From JBOGTC01 sp050692055 (lineage in GTDB: Bacteria > Chloroflexota > Limnocylindria > QHBO01), in contig JBOGTC010000072.1 of NCBI GenBank assembly GCA_050692055.1, forward strand, positions 15,792 through 79,791: a DNA stretch of 64,000 nucleotides. The letters are read 5' to 3'. Under the pieces are notes generated by a model that was not told the origin of the DNA, ran no database searches, and saw only the letters and a program-made list of their open reading frames with translations. Made by a program: the position numbers and the translations under genes. This document shows, in pieces, positions 18,558 to 26,995 of this stretch (position 1 is its first letter; every line of letters starts with the position of its first letter).

Positions 18558-18563
18558 TATGAT
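18558..18563 (+). promoter_or_regulatory. -10 box TATGAT of the ROK regulator
   Basis: TATGAT ends 8 nt before ATG 18572, so the transcript is expected to be leaderless or nearly so. No clear -35 element is seen at the usual distance. Confidence 0.55.
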
Positions 18564-18571
18564 CGGCTCGG

Positions 18572-19828
18572 ATGAACTCGATACGCCCTGATTCGCAGCG
18601 ACCCGAGTCTCGATCCGAGGAAGCTCTCGAGGCGCTGGTATCGGTCCTGGACGAGATTCGGTACGCGCGCTCGCGGTCCCGCGCGGAGCTCGTGGCGCGG
18701 ACCGGGCTGAGCCGCGGCATCGTGGCCCAGCGGGTCAGCGAGCTGATGGACCTTGGCCTCGTCGTGGAGGGCGAGTTCGGACCGAGCACGGGTGGCAGGC
18801 CGCCGCGCCAGATCACCTTCCGCGCCGACGCGGGCCACGTCCTCGTCGCCGACCTGGGCGCGACGAGCATCGACGTGGCGGTGACCGACCTCGAGGGACG
18901 CATCCTGGGCCATCGCGACGAGCCGGCGGACATCGCCCAGGGGCCGGAACGATGCCTGCAGCGCGTGGAGGAGCTCTTTGAGCAGCTGACCTCGGCCACG
19001 CGCGACCTCCCCGGGCGGCTGTGGGGCGTGGGCATCGGCGTGCCCGGCCCGGTCGAGTTCCGCAGCGGACGCCCGGTGTCTCCGCCGATCATGCCCGGCT
19101 GGGACGGCTACCCCGTCCGCGAGCGGTTCGCGACCCGCTACGGCGCGCCGGTCTGGGTCGACAACGACGTCAACGTGCTCGCCCTCGGGGAGTGGCGATC
19201 CGGCATCGCCGCAGGCCACGACAACGTGGTGGTCGTCAAGATTGGCACCGGAATCGGAGCCGGCATCATCTCCAACGGGCGCATCCACCGCGGGGCGCAG
19301 GGCAGCGCCGGCGACGTCGGACACATCCAGGTGGTGGACGACGCCTCGGTCGTCTGCCGCTGCGGAAACGTGGGATGCCTGGAGGCGCTCGCCGGGGGCG
19401 GCGCCCTCGCTCGCAGCGGTGAGGCGGCGGCCGTCGACGGTCGCAGCCCACGCCTGCGTGGGGCGCTGGATCAGCACGGGCACGTGACCGCCGAGGACGT
19501 CGCGCGAGCTGCATCGTTCGGAGACCCGGTGGCGGTTGGCCTGCTGCAGGCGGCGGGCCGGCGCGTGGGCCTCATGCTGGCCAGCGTCGTGAACTTCTTC
19601 AACCCGTCGCTGGTGGTGGTGGGCGGCGGGGTGGCGCAGAGCGGCGATCAGCTGCTCGCCTCGATCCGCGAGACCGTCTATCGGCGCTCGCTGCCGCTGG
19701 CGACCCGTGAGCTCGTGATCCAGCGGTCCTCGCTCGGCGGCCTGGCCGGCGTCATCGGCGCATCGTCGATGGTCGTCGAGCAGCTCTTCTCGCGCGACGC
19801 CATCGACCTCCTCGTCAACGGGAGCTGA
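18572..19828 (+). CDS. ROK family transcriptional regulator (NagC/XylR-like)
   Basis: 418 residues. An N-terminal winged helix-turn-helix (about 20-80, with SRAELVARTGLSRGIVAQRV) is followed by a ROK sugar-binding domain with DLGATSIDVAV and the zinc motif CRCGNVGCLEA. The N-terminal DNA-binding domain separates it from the ROK kinase of the operon. It is divergent from the ten-gene sugar operon and most likely represses it in the absence of its sugar ligand; the GntR protein at the operon end gives a second level of control. This assignment is from position. Confidence 0.9.
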   Translation: MNSIRPDSQRPESRSEEALEALVSVLDEIRYARSRSRAELVARTGLSRGIVAQRVSELMDLGLVVEGEFGPSTGGRPPRQITFRADAGHVLVADLGATSIDVAVTDLEGRILGHRDEPADIAQGPERCLQRVEELFEQLTSATRDLPGRLWGVGIGVPGPVEFRSGRPVSPPIMPGWDGYPVRERFATRYGAPVWVDNDVNVLALGEWRSGIAAGHDNVVVVKIGTGIGAGIISNGRIHRGAQGSAGDVGHIQVVDDASVVCRCGNVGCLEALAGGGALARSGEAAAVDGRSPRLRGALDQHGHVTAEDVARAASFGDPVAVGLLQAAGRRVGLMLASVVNFFNPSLVVVGGGVAQSGDQLLASIRETVYRRSLPLATRELVIQRSSLGGLAGVIGASSMVVEQLFSRDAIDLLVNGS

Positions 19829-19858
19829 GCGGGGCGGACAAGACGTGAAGCCGGAACG

Positions 19859-21061
19859 TCACGTGCCCGCGGTGACGAGGTCGATGAAGTCGCCGGTCTT
19901 GGCGTCCTTGAGGATCAGCTTCTGACGACCATCCGGCAGGAGCTCGCGCTTGATCACGACCTTGCCGTCATGCATCTCCGGCTGGCTGCCGATCCGGGGC
20001 GTGGTGCCGCCGCGCCATTCGAACAGCTCGACCGGCTCCCAGGCTCGGCTCTTGGCCGATCGATAGCAGGCGTCCATGACGGCGTTCACCACGTAGCCGT
20101 CGTACAGCGTCTCGCGAGGCGCGCGACCGGTGTCGATGGCGTCGAACATGTCGGTGAACATGTCCACGTAGCCGAGCTCGCTCACCTCGTCGCCGACGGG
20201 GAAGAGCCAGCCGGCGCTCGTCTCGGCCTTCTCGGCCACGTAGCCGCCGCTGCCGCCGGTGGTGAACATCTCGAAGCCGGTGCGCAGGAAGTGGTTGAGC
20301 CAGATGGTGCCGTGCGTCCCCGCCACCTCGTCGCGCAGGTCCATGCCGCCGCGGAAGGTCCACGACACCTCGAACTGGCCCATGGCGCCCGACTCGAACC
20401 GGATCAGCGCGATGGCGTTGTCCTCGTCGTCGATGGGATGGACCAGCGTGTCGGTGTGGCACATGACCTCGATCGGCCGGTTGCCCTTGCCCACGAAGCT
20501 GCGGATGATCTCGATGCAGTGACAGCCCAGGTCCACGATGGCCCCGCCGCCGGTCAGGCGCCCGTCCCAGAACCAGGCCGAGTGCGGGCCGGGATGCGTC
20601 TCTCGCGAGCGCACCCAGGTCACGTCGCCGAGCGCGCCCGCCTCGACCGAGCTGAGCGCCTTGAGCGTCTTGGGCGTGTAGCACAGGTCCTCCAGGTAGC
20701 CGCCGAAGACGCCTGCACGCTCGACGGTCTCGAGGATCCGCCGCGCCTCCTCGGCGTTCCGCCCCAGCGGCTTCGTGCACAGGACGGCCTTGCCGGCGGC
20801 TGCCACGGCGGTGACCGCCTCCTCGTGCAGGTAATTTGGCAGGCCGACCACCACGACATCGGTCTCCGGGTGGCGCACGGCCGCCTCGAGATCGGTCGTG
20901 TGCTCGGGGATCGCCCAGCGCTCGCTGAAGGCCCGGCCGCGCTCGTCCGTCCGCGAGTACACGATGCGAACCCGGTCGCGGCCGCGTTGACCGTGCAGGG
21001 TCATCGTGTAGAAGTCGCCGATCAGGCCGGTTCCCAGCATCGTGATCGAGTGGGCGCCCAT
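19859..21061 (-). CDS. Gfo/Idh/MocA family oxidoreductase
   Basis: 400 residues with Rossmann motif [11 protein letters not shown] (8-18), the CTKPLGRN lysine motif (a variant of EKP) and [14 protein letters not shown] supplying the catalytic-site histidine. It is a second, clearly different dehydrogenase of the same superfamily as the one in the sugar operon, and is transcribed alone, convergent on the ROK regulator. ATG 21061 is chosen: a GGAGGAC Shine-Dalgarno and a TAGAAT box lie upstream, and the longer frame lacks conservation-like sequence. Confidence 0.88.
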   Translation of the reverse strand: MGAHSITMLGTGLIGDFYTMTLHGQRGRDRVRIVYSRTDERGRAFSERWAIPEHTTDLEAAVRHPETDVVVVGLPNYLHEEAVTAVAAAGKAVLCTKPLGRNAEEARRILETVERAGVFGGYLEDLCYTPKTLKALSSVEAGALGDVTWVRSRETHPGPHSAWFWDGRLTGGGAIVDLGCHCIEIIRSFVGKGNRPIEVMCHTDTLVHPIDDEDNAIALIRFESGAMGQFEVSWTFRGGMDLRDEVAGTHGTIWLNHFLRTGFEMFTTGGSGGYVAEKAETSAGWLFPVGDEVSELGYVDMFTDMFDAIDTGRAPRETLYDGYVVNAVMDACYRSAKSRAWEPVELFEWRGGTTPRIGSQPEMHDGKVVIKRELLPDGRQKLILKDAKTGDFIDLVTAGT

Positions 21062-21096
21062 CGCTCCAGAGTCCTCCGAGTGGTGCGGGTGGCTCG

Positions 21097-21102
21097 ATTC
21101 TA
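21097..21102 (-). promoter_or_regulatory. -10-like TAGAAT of the second Gfo/Idh gene
   Basis: TAGAAT on the minus strand, about 35 nt upstream of ATG 21061, with GGAGGAC between them. This would be a leadered, Shine-Dalgarno-dependent gene. Confidence 0.4.
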
Positions 21103-21265
21103 GTCCCGACCCGCCGACGACCATCCGCCGTCGGGATCATCGTCATCCTCTGGCTCGTCGGCGCGCTGTAGGCTCCGACCGGCCGGTCAACCGCGTCATG
21201 CGAAGCCGGGCCCTGCGGGGCCGGTTTCTCGCGTTCCCGGAAGCGGCGCGAGCGGCCCGCGGTGG

Positions 21266-21271
21266 TATCCT
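21266..21271 (+). promoter_or_regulatory. -10-like TATCCT of the YtxH-Pcm-YggT group
   Basis: TATCCT about 55 nt upstream of the YtxH-like start, followed by a leader with GAGAGGGA close to the start codon. Confidence 0.35.
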
Positions 21272-21326
21272 TCTTGCCCTGTCAGACGGGCACAGGACCC
21301 ACACAGACGAGAGGGATGCAACGCCC

Positions 21327-21635
21327 ATGTTCAGCCGCGTACGGATCGCGATTCGCTTCTTCTTCGTTGGGCTCGCGGTCGGCGTGCTCCTGGCTCCGCG
21401 AAGCGGGCAGGAGACGCGGCGCCTGGTGCGCGAACGGGCGGATCGGCTGCTCAACGACGTTCTCGACGCCGCAACGCTGGGCACCTACGAGTCCGGCGCA
21501 GCCGCCGCGGACGAGATCGAGGAAGGGACCGATGCCGAGGTGCGACCACGACGCTCCACGCGCAGCCGAAGCGGCAACGGCCGGTCGTCATCGCGCGGCA
21601 CGCGCGCGACGAGCGCCACCACCGCGCAGGGCTAG
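21327..21635 (+). CDS. YtxH-like small membrane-anchored protein
   Basis: 102 residues. One hydrophobic segment (about 7-24, FFFVGLAVGVLLAP) runs into APRSGQETRR, the hallmark of YtxH-domain general-stress proteins. The tail is a low-complexity Ser/Arg/Thr-rich stretch, likely disordered and basic. ATG 21327 is chosen since it begins the YtxH pattern; the frame stays open upstream without conservation-like content. A strong terminator follows 16 nt after the stop. Confidence 0.75.
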   Translation: MFSRVRIAIRFFFVGLAVGVLLAPRSGQETRRLVRERADRLLNDVLDAATLGTYESGAAAADEIEEGTDAEVRPRRSTRSRSGNGRSSSRGTRATSATTAQG

Positions 21636-21651
21636 GCGGCGGTTGGACCCT

Positions 21652-21686
21652 GAGACCGGCCCGAGCGGCCGGTCTCGTTGTTGTTC
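21652..21686 (+). terminator. Rho-independent terminator after the YtxH-like gene
   Basis: GAGACCGGCC-CGAGC-GGCCGGTCTC, a perfect 10-bp stem, followed by GTTGTTGTTC. The stem pairs 21652-21661 with 21667-21676. Confidence 0.8.
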
Positions 21687-21696
21687 GAGGTAACGA

Positions 21697-22419
21697 GTGC
21701 GTTGGCGCCATTTCCGCCCGCGCCGCCGCCGGAGCCCCGATGACGCCGGCTCCGGCACCGCGGATCCCCAGTCGCGAGCGCGCTCGCGCATGGTCGCCGA
21801 GCAGCTCGAGGCGCGTGGCCTCCGCGATCCGGAGCTCATCCGTGCGTTCACTGCGGTTCCGCGCCACCTCTTCGTCACCAGCGACGATCCCTACGGCGAT
21901 CATGCCCTGCCGGTTGGCTCCGGGCAGACGATCTCGCAGCCGTACGTGGTGGCGGCGATGACCCTGGCGGCGCGCCCGCCGGAGGGATGGCGCCAGCGCC
22001 CGAGGGTGCTGGAGATCGGCACCGGGAGCGGCTACCAGGCGGCGATCCTGGCCGAGCTGGGGGCCGATGTCACGAGCATCGAGCGGCATCCGGAGCTGGC
22101 GGCCGAGGCCGCAGGGCGCCTGACGGCGGCCGGATACGGGCCGGAACGGGTGCGCGTCGTGACGGGCGACGGGACGCAGGGCTGGCCGCCGGGCGCGCCG
22201 TATCGGTCCGTGCTGGTCACCGCGGCCGGTCCATCGGTCCCGCAGCCATTGCTGGCGCAGCTCGATCTCGAGGACGGCCGGCTGGTGATGCCGGTGGGGT
22301 CGCGCGAGCACCAGATGCTGACCCTGGTCGTGCGTCACGGGAGCGAGCTCGAGAGCCGCGAGCTGGATCCGGTGGTGTTCGTGCCGCTCATCGGCGAGTA
22401 CGGCTTCAACGCGGATTGA
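21697..22419 (+). CDS. pcm: Protein-L-isoaspartate O-methyltransferase
   Basis: 240 residues, SAM-dependent repair enzyme that methylates isoaspartyl residues in damaged proteins. The family N-terminal pattern RMVAEQLEARGLRDPELIRA is followed by PRHLFV, GSGQTISQPYVVAAMT and motif I VLEIGTGSGYQAAIL, all diagnostic for PCMT. It begins at GTG 21697 with an RWRHFRPRRRR basic extension of about 30 residues before the conserved domain. Cytosolic. Sits with YtxH-like and YggT genes in an apparent stress/envelope group, but separated from YtxH by a terminator. Confidence 0.92.
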   Translation: MRWRHFRPRRRRSPDDAGSGTADPQSRARSRMVAEQLEARGLRDPELIRAFTAVPRHLFVTSDDPYGDHALPVGSGQTISQPYVVAAMTLAARPPEGWRQRPRVLEIGTGSGYQAAILAELGADVTSIERHPELAAEAAGRLTAAGYGPERVRVVTGDGTQGWPPGAPYRSVLVTAAGPSVPQPLLAQLDLEDGRLVMPVGSREHQMLTLVVRHGSELESRELDPVVFVPLIGEYGFNAD

Positions 22420-22490
22420 GCAAGGGGATGGTGGGGCTGGCACGCCGTGTGCACCGCGAGTCGGAGTCCGAGCTCAGAGGTGAGGAACCC

Positions 22491-23021
22491 ATGACCCACG
22501 ACGATCGCAGGCGCGACACGGTCGACCGCGATGACACGCTCGACCGCGATGACACGCGCGTCGTCGAGCGCGAGACGTACGTGGAGCGCGAACGGCCGGT
22601 CGAGCCGGCGGGGTCATATGCAACGGCCCCTGCCCAGCAGCCGGCAGGCAGCCAGGTCAACGTCAATGCCGCCGATCGCGGCCGTGGCGGGTACGTCGAA
22701 ACCGCCCCGGGGCCGCTTTACTGGGTGCGGCGCATCCTGTCGCTGCTGTTCGGCATCCTGTTCGCGCTGCTGGCGATCCGCATCGTGCTTCTGCTGCTCG
22801 CCGCCAACCAGACGAACGCAATCGTGGACTTCGTCTACGGCATCACCGAGCCGTTCGTGGCCCCGTTCCGCGGCATCTTCAGCATCGACGTGGTGTCGCC
22901 CGGCGGCAACAACGCGCTGGACGTTGCTGCCGTGGTGGCACTCATCGGCTGGTTGCTGATCTACCTGCTGATCATGGCCATCTTGCGCCTCGGTGATCGC
23001 GACCGGGTGGCCTATACCTGA
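22491..23021 (+). CDS. YggT family membrane protein with charged N-terminal extension
   Basis: 176 residues. Residues 1-75 are hydrophilic and begin with a tandem repeat (VDRDDTLDRDDT, encoded by two copies of an 18-nt unit). Then come a helix at about 85-105, the short YggT-type loop FVYGITEPFVAPFRGIF, and a second helix pair (about 145-168). YggT proteins are integral membrane proteins of uncertain role, linked to osmotic stress or cell-division clusters. ATG 22491 is chosen as the first start after the pcm stop in a plausible coding context. Confidence 0.8.
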   Translation: MTHDDRRRDTVDRDDTLDRDDTRVVERETYVERERPVEPAGSYATAPAQQPAGSQVNVNAADRGRGGYVETAPGPLYWVRRILSLLFGILFALLAIRIVLLLLAANQTNAIVDFVYGITEPFVAPFRGIFSIDVVSPGGNNALDVAAVVALIGWLLIYLLIMAILRLGDRDRVAYT

Positions 23022-23060
23022 CCGGCGCCGTCCCAGCGATTCAATAGACGGACCGATGCG

Positions 23061-23100
23061 GGGGCGCCCTCCCCCCAGGGCGCGCCCGTCATTTCTGTCT
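23061..23100 (+). terminator. Probable terminator after the YggT gene
   Basis: GGGCGCCCT, a C-rich loop, then AGGGCGCGCCC and a T-rich run (CATTTCTGTCTT). The stem has a two-base bulge. Confidence 0.65.
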
Positions 23101-23299
23101 TCATGCCTCAGCCGTACTTGCAGCCACGGCACGTAAGTGCAAAGCAGGCCATGACTCGGGGTCGGTTCTTGCCGCCGCGGCATGGATCGATCAAGAAGAG
23201 GGCGATTCGGCGCCTAACTTCGTCGTTACGTGCCGCCATGGCAAGTTCCGACGTGGTGCGCGTCGTGCGCGTCGTGCGCGTCGTGCGCGTCGTGACCTC
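23101..23299. other. Intergenic segment of lower G+C with a 9-bp tandem repeat
   Basis: About 200 nt between converging transcripts. It ends in four perfect copies of GTGCGCGTC (23256-23291). Upstream are TTGCA and TGCAA half-sites about 15 nt apart, and GCCGCGGCATGG / CCGCCATGGCA, which are partly complementary. No coding frame or recognised RNA family is evident. Confidence 0.4.
23256..23291. repeat. Tandem repeat, four copies of a 9-bp unit
   Basis: GTGCGCGTC repeated four times without mismatch, followed by the truncated copy GTG at the end of the series, immediately downstream of the stop codon of the minus-strand glycosyltransferase. Confidence 0.85.
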
Positions 23300-24613
23300 C
23301 TAGACCGGCGGCAGCTCGAGGGATGCCCGACCGCGAGGGCGTGGTGAGGGCCGCACGGGCAGGGCGGCGTCGCCGGGCGGCGACGAGCGGACGCGGGCCA
23401 GGACGCCGGCGCGCGTGAGCTCCTCGTCGTAGACGACCTCGATGCGTCGCACCTGGGCGTCGATGCTGAAGCGCTCGGCCACGGTCCCATACCCCGCCTC
23501 GCCGAGGCGAACACGCAGCTCGGGGTTCGCGAGGAGCGTGGCGAGGGCGCGAGCCAGTGCGGCGGCATCGCCCGGCGGGACGAGCAGACCGTCCACGCCG
23601 TCGGTGATGACCTCCGGGATGCCGCCCACCGCGGATGCGACGACGGGGCGGCGCCGGGCCATGGCCTCGAGGATCGAGATGCCCTGGGCCTCGCGCAGCG
23701 AAGGCAGGACGGCGACTGTCAGGTCGGCGGTCAGGGCGCTGATGTCGTCGCGCCGGCCGGTGAAGACGATTCGGTCGCTGGCGGCCGGAGGCAGAGCCCG
23801 AACCTGGGCGCGCAGCGCATCGGCCTGGGAGCCTTCGCCGACGATGGCCAGCCAGGCATCTGGCGCGGACCGCAGGACCGATGGAAAGGCCTCCACCAGG
23901 AACCGATGCCCCTTCTCCGGCTCGAGCCGGGCGACCACCCCCACCAGCGGAGCGTCGCAGGGGATCGCGTACTCGTCGCGCATCGAGCAGGGCGGGGCCG
24001 GGCTGGCGAAGCGAGAGAGGTCGACGCCGTTGGGGATGACCGCGAACCGGCCGCCCTCGCGGCCCTCGGCGCGCACCTTGGCCGCGATCGCCTCCGAGGG
24101 CACGATCAGCCGATCCATGTGCGGCGTCAGGCGCGCCAGCAGCGCGATGTCATCGGCCGATCGGACGCGCGAGGAGTGGACGGTGGCCGCGATCACCGGC
24201 GTCCCGGCCGCGATGGCGGCCCGCGTGCCGATCACCTCGGCGCGGTGCATGTGGGCGTGGACGAGGTCGATCTCGTGGTGACGCAGGTAGGCGGCCAGCT
24301 CTCGGACGGCGGCCTCGTCATCGGCCTTGGTGATGACGTCGACCTCGATGCCGAGCCGATGCAGGCGGGAAACAGCGCTGCCGGAGCTCAGGGAGAGGGC
24401 GCGGACCTCGTACCGGGAACGGTCGAGGCGCAGCAGGAGGCCGGAGTAGCTCTCCTGGGCACCACCGCTGCCCCCTGTCGCAAGCAGCTGCAGGATGCGC
24501 GGGCGGGGATGGCTCCTGGACCGATGGATCCGCCGATGGCGCAGGTACGGCGCGCCGCCGATGGCAGCCTCGTGTTCGGGCGCGGGACGACGGCGCCTGC
24601 GGGTGGGAGTCAC
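23300..24613 (-). CDS. GT4 family glycosyltransferase
   Basis: 437-residue GT-B enzyme. The basic N-terminus (about 35 residues) leads to RILQLLATGGSGGAQESYSG, the Gly-rich acceptor-domain loop of this group. The donor domain contains VGVVARLEPEKGHRFLVEAF and the E-x7-E region REAQGISILEAMARRRPVVAS. It is probably cytosolic and involved in capsule or glycolipid synthesis; sugar specificity is not visible. Starts at GTG 24613, 6 nt after a TAGCAT box, so probably leaderless. Transcribed alone. Confidence 0.88.
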   Translation of the reverse strand: MTPTRRRRRPAPEHEAAIGGAPYLRHRRIHRSRSHPRPRILQLLATGGSGGAQESYSGLLLRLDRSRYEVRALSLSSGSAVSRLHRLGIEVDVITKADDEAAVRELAAYLRHHEIDLVHAHMHRAEVIGTRAAIAAGTPVIAATVHSSRVRSADDIALLARLTPHMDRLIVPSEAIAAKVRAEGREGGRFAVIPNGVDLSRFASPAPPCSMRDEYAIPCDAPLVGVVARLEPEKGHRFLVEAFPSVLRSAPDAWLAIVGEGSQADALRAQVRALPPAASDRIVFTGRRDDISALTADLTVAVLPSLREAQGISILEAMARRRPVVASAVGGIPEVITDGVDGLLVPPGDAAALARALATLLANPELRVRLGEAGYGTVAERFSIDAQVRRIEVVYDEELTRAGVLARVRSSPPGDAALPVRPSPRPRGRASLELPPV

Positions 24614-24619
24614 CCACCG

Positions 24620-24625
24620 ATGCTA
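24620..24625 (-). promoter_or_regulatory. -10-like TAGCAT for a leaderless GT4 start
   Basis: TAGCAT on the minus strand, 6 nt from GTG 24613; no Shine-Dalgarno. Confidence 0.5.
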
Positions 24626-24664
24626 GGTCCGGGCGCTCTGTTCGTCAAAGCGCCTCGCGGCGGA

Positions 24665-24976
24665 TCAGCCGGCGAGGATCAGCAGGCTGAGCGTGTTGGC
24701 GGTGAAGCCCAAGAGGCCGAAGCTGGTAGCCGCGGCGGAGCCCCACATGAGGAGGCGCGGGAAGCGCGTGGCGGTCGCCACGAGCAGGGCCAGGGTGATC
24801 AGGATCACGGCGCCCTTGGCCAGCAGGACGCCGTCGAGGCCCGCCCAGCGGTACAACCCACCGGCGATGCCGTTGCTCTCGATGCCGATGCCGTGCAGGC
24901 CGACTCCCAACGTGAACGTTGCGGCATCGGCGAGCTGGGCGAGGACGAGAGCCAGAAGTACCAGTCGCGTGCCCAT
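24665..24976 (-). CDS. Small membrane protein, DUF5658-like
   Basis: 103 residues with three hydrophobic segments (5-25, 44-66, 74-100). The pattern LADAATFTLGVGLHGIGIESNG followed by LAKGAVILITLALL resembles DUF5658-like proteins, which share a D-x-T...G-x-E-x-N element. No catalytic motif; function unknown. ATG 24976 is chosen as the start directly before the first helix. It lies upstream of the GT4 gene on the same strand with 51 nt between. Confidence 0.6.
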   Translation of the reverse strand: MGTRLVLLALVLAQLADAATFTLGVGLHGIGIESNGIAGGLYRWAGLDGVLLAKGAVILITLALLVATATRFPRLLMWGSAAATSFGLLGFTANTLSLLILAG

Positions 24977-25187
24977 GACCAAAGGACTATGCACCATCCC
25001 GGCCAGCAGCCGGCCGGGTTCTCCGCCGAATGCGGTGCCGTGCGCCATTACCCGTTGCGCGTGCGCACCTGGGTAGAAGCGTGCCGCCGTCGGTCCGGTC
25101 GGGGCATGGGCCGGTCGGGGGATGTTGCATGCGCCCGGTCGCGCCGACACTGCGCGCGTTCGATCCCCAGCACAGAGGTGCGGACTC

Positions 25188-25346
25188 ATGGAGCAGCTCA
25201 TCGTCATCTTCCTGCTCTTCTTCACGGCACTGGCCGCGGGTTGGTTCTATCTGCAGCGTGCCAAGCAGCGCGAGCCCCAGCAGACGGACGCGGCAGCCGC
25301 CGCGGAGAGCGACGGCCCAACCTCATCGGATCCGTCGGCCTCCTGA
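25188..25346 (+). CDS. Small single-pass membrane protein
   Basis: 52 residues: one N-terminal membrane helix (EQLIVIFLLFFTALAAGWFYL) and a short hydrophilic Ala/Ser/Asp-rich tail. A Shine-Dalgarno-like AGAGGTG precedes ATG 25188. Its stop codon directly abuts the start of the phosphatase-superfamily gene, so it may be an upstream partner or leader peptide for that gene. No family recognised. Confidence 0.55.
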   Translation: MEQLIVIFLLFFTALAAGWFYLQRAKQREPQQTDAAAAAESDGPTSSDPSAS

Positions 25347-26933
25347 TTGGTCACGGATCTCGCGCAGCGGCAGTCGGTTCCGCCGTCCGCCAACGCTGAG
25401 ATCGCGACCAGCGCGCGGATCCCGTGGCATCCGCCGCTGATCGCGGTCGCCTTCGTCCTTCAAAACTACATCGAGAGCGGCGTCCACGTCGCGGCCATCG
25501 GGCGTGCGTTGATCGTCGCGGTCCTCCTCGCCGTGGCCCTTCAGGCCCTCGGCTGGCTGGTCAGCCGCAGCCGCCACTTCGGCTCGATGGCGGCCTCGAG
25601 CATCCTGGTGCTCGGAATCGCCTGGGTGCCACTGGTGGTCATGGGTCAGGCGATCGTCGGCCTTCCCGCATGGCAGGCGGCGATCCTGATCGCACCTCTC
25701 ATGCTGCTCGTCCTCGCCGTCGCGCGGCTCGCGTTCGTCCATCGGGGTCGCATCTGGCGCCTGACCAGAGTCATGAACATCCTCAGCGCTGCGCTCCTGG
25801 CGGTGGTCATGGTGCAGCTCGCCACATCGCCGACCGCCGGCCAGGGCCTGCGTGAGCTCGTAGGTCCCTCGACGGTGAGCGCGATGTCAGCGGTTCCGGC
25901 GGGGACCGATCGGCGTCCGCCCGACATCTATGTCCTCCTGCTGGACGGGCACCCACGCGCCGACTCGCTGCTGGAGCAGCTCGGTACCGACGTGCAGCCG
26001 TTCCTCGATCAGCTTGCGGCGCGTCGGTTCACGATCAGCGATCGTGGCGTGACGAACTATGGGTGGACGTCCGCATCGCTCTCGTCGATGCTCCACATGC
26101 AGTACCTGCATGAGCTGCCCGACGTCGTCCTCGATCCGGATGATCCCGTGCAGATGCGGCGCAGCATGGCGGAGAGCCCGGGCCCTGCGCATTTGAGGAG
26201 CGCGGGCTACGAGATCACCGCGGTCGGTCCGCCGTACGAGCACGTTGCCCTGCGATCAGCCGATCGCTTCGTGGACGCCGGGTACCTCAACAGCTTCGAA
26301 TGCCACCTCATTCGTCGCACGATGATCGGCAGCATCGCCTGGCACGTATCACCCGGCTTCCTGGGTGACACTCGGCGGGAGGCCATCACTCGCTCTATGA
26401 GCACGCTCGAGGACATCGCGCGCGAGCCGTCCTCTCGCCCCAGGTTCGTCCTCGTCCACCTCCCGACCCCGCACCTGCCGCTCCTGTGGGATGCAGAAGG
26501 GAACCCTGTCGATGATCCCGCAGGGTCGGACTGCGCGCCGCAGTTCGCCACCGGGCTGTCAGCCGATGAGGTCCAGCCAGCCTACCTGGCACAGCTGCAG
26601 CACGTCCAGGGCCTCGTCCTCGAGAGCATCGACGCGGTCCTCGCGGCGTCGGACGACCCACCTGTACTGCTCGTCCTCTCCGATCACGGCGGCAAGCTCG
26701 GCGCCGCCGCAATCGATCCTGCGTCGCCGGAAGGCTGGCGCGACCGATTTGGCATCCTCTTCGCCGCTCACACGCCGGGGACGTCGACGATGTTCCCGGA
26801 CGAGGTCAGCCTCGTGAACGTACTGCCATCCATCCTCAACGAGTACCTCGAGGCAGATCTTCCGATTCGCCCGAGCCGGACGTTCGGCACGACCGACGGC
26901 GACCTGGGCGAGGTGCCGATGCTCGGCCACTGA
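25347..26933 (+). CDS. Membrane-anchored alkaline phosphatase/sulfatase-superfamily protein
   Basis: 528 residues. About four to five N-terminal helices (residues 15-165) are followed by an extracytoplasmic catalytic domain. Metal-site motifs are PDIYVLLLDGHPRADSL, a candidate threonine nucleophile in NYGWTSASLSSMLH, and LVLSDHGGKLG near the C-terminus. The architecture resembles LtaS/OpgB-type phosphoglycerol or phosphoethanolamine transferases, which also use threonine. It begins at a TTG abutting the upstream stop. Likely acts on envelope lipids or polysaccharide; activity unproven. Confidence 0.75.
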   Translation: MVTDLAQRQSVPPSANAEIATSARIPWHPPLIAVAFVLQNYIESGVHVAAIGRALIVAVLLAVALQALGWLVSRSRHFGSMAASSILVLGIAWVPLVVMGQAIVGLPAWQAAILIAPLMLLVLAVARLAFVHRGRIWRLTRVMNILSAALLAVVMVQLATSPTAGQGLRELVGPSTVSAMSAVPAGTDRRPPDIYVLLLDGHPRADSLLEQLGTDVQPFLDQLAARRFTISDRGVTNYGWTSASLSSMLHMQYLHELPDVVLDPDDPVQMRRSMAESPGPAHLRSAGYEITAVGPPYEHVALRSADRFVDAGYLNSFECHLIRRTMIGSIAWHVSPGFLGDTRREAITRSMSTLEDIAREPSSRPRFVLVHLPTPHLPLLWDAEGNPVDDPAGSDCAPQFATGLSADEVQPAYLAQLQHVQGLVLESIDAVLAASDDPPVLLVLSDHGGKLGAAAIDPASPEGWRDRFGILFAAHTPGTSTMFPDEVSLVNVLPSILNEYLEADLPIRPSRTFGTTDGDLGEVPMLGH

Positions 26934-26982
26934 GACCTCGCCCATAGCCCAATGGGACCATGGCTCGGCGACCCTGCGACGC

Positions 26983-26988
26983 TAACCT
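26983..26988 (+). promoter_or_regulatory. -10-like TAACCT for a leaderless start at 26996
   Basis: TAACCT followed by exactly 7 nt and then GTG 26996. Confidence 0.5.
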
Positions 26989-26995
26989 TCGGCCG

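Larger units (their letters stand above)
18440..18571. promoter_or_regulatory. Divergent promoter region of the sugar operon and its ROK regulator
   Basis: 132 nt between the dehydrogenase start (minus) and the ROK regulator start (plus), of visibly lower G+C than the genes. It contains CTAGATGACTAG directly at the dehydrogenase start, CTTTTGC at about 18452 and its reverse complement GCAAAAG at about 18525, and the CCTCCCT/AGGGAGG inverted repeat at 18537-18555. These are candidate operators for the ROK or GntR regulator. Confidence 0.6.

Noticed and set aside
21177..21230. GACCGGCCGGTC palindrome and CCGGGCCC/GGGGCCGG hairpin between divergent genes
   Set aside because: Short G+C-rich dyads are expected at this composition; there is no convincing tail or gene end nearby.
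26941..26960. CCCAT/ATGGG hairpin after the phosphatase-superfamily gene
   Set aside because: Only a 5-bp stem without a T-run, too weak to call a terminator.
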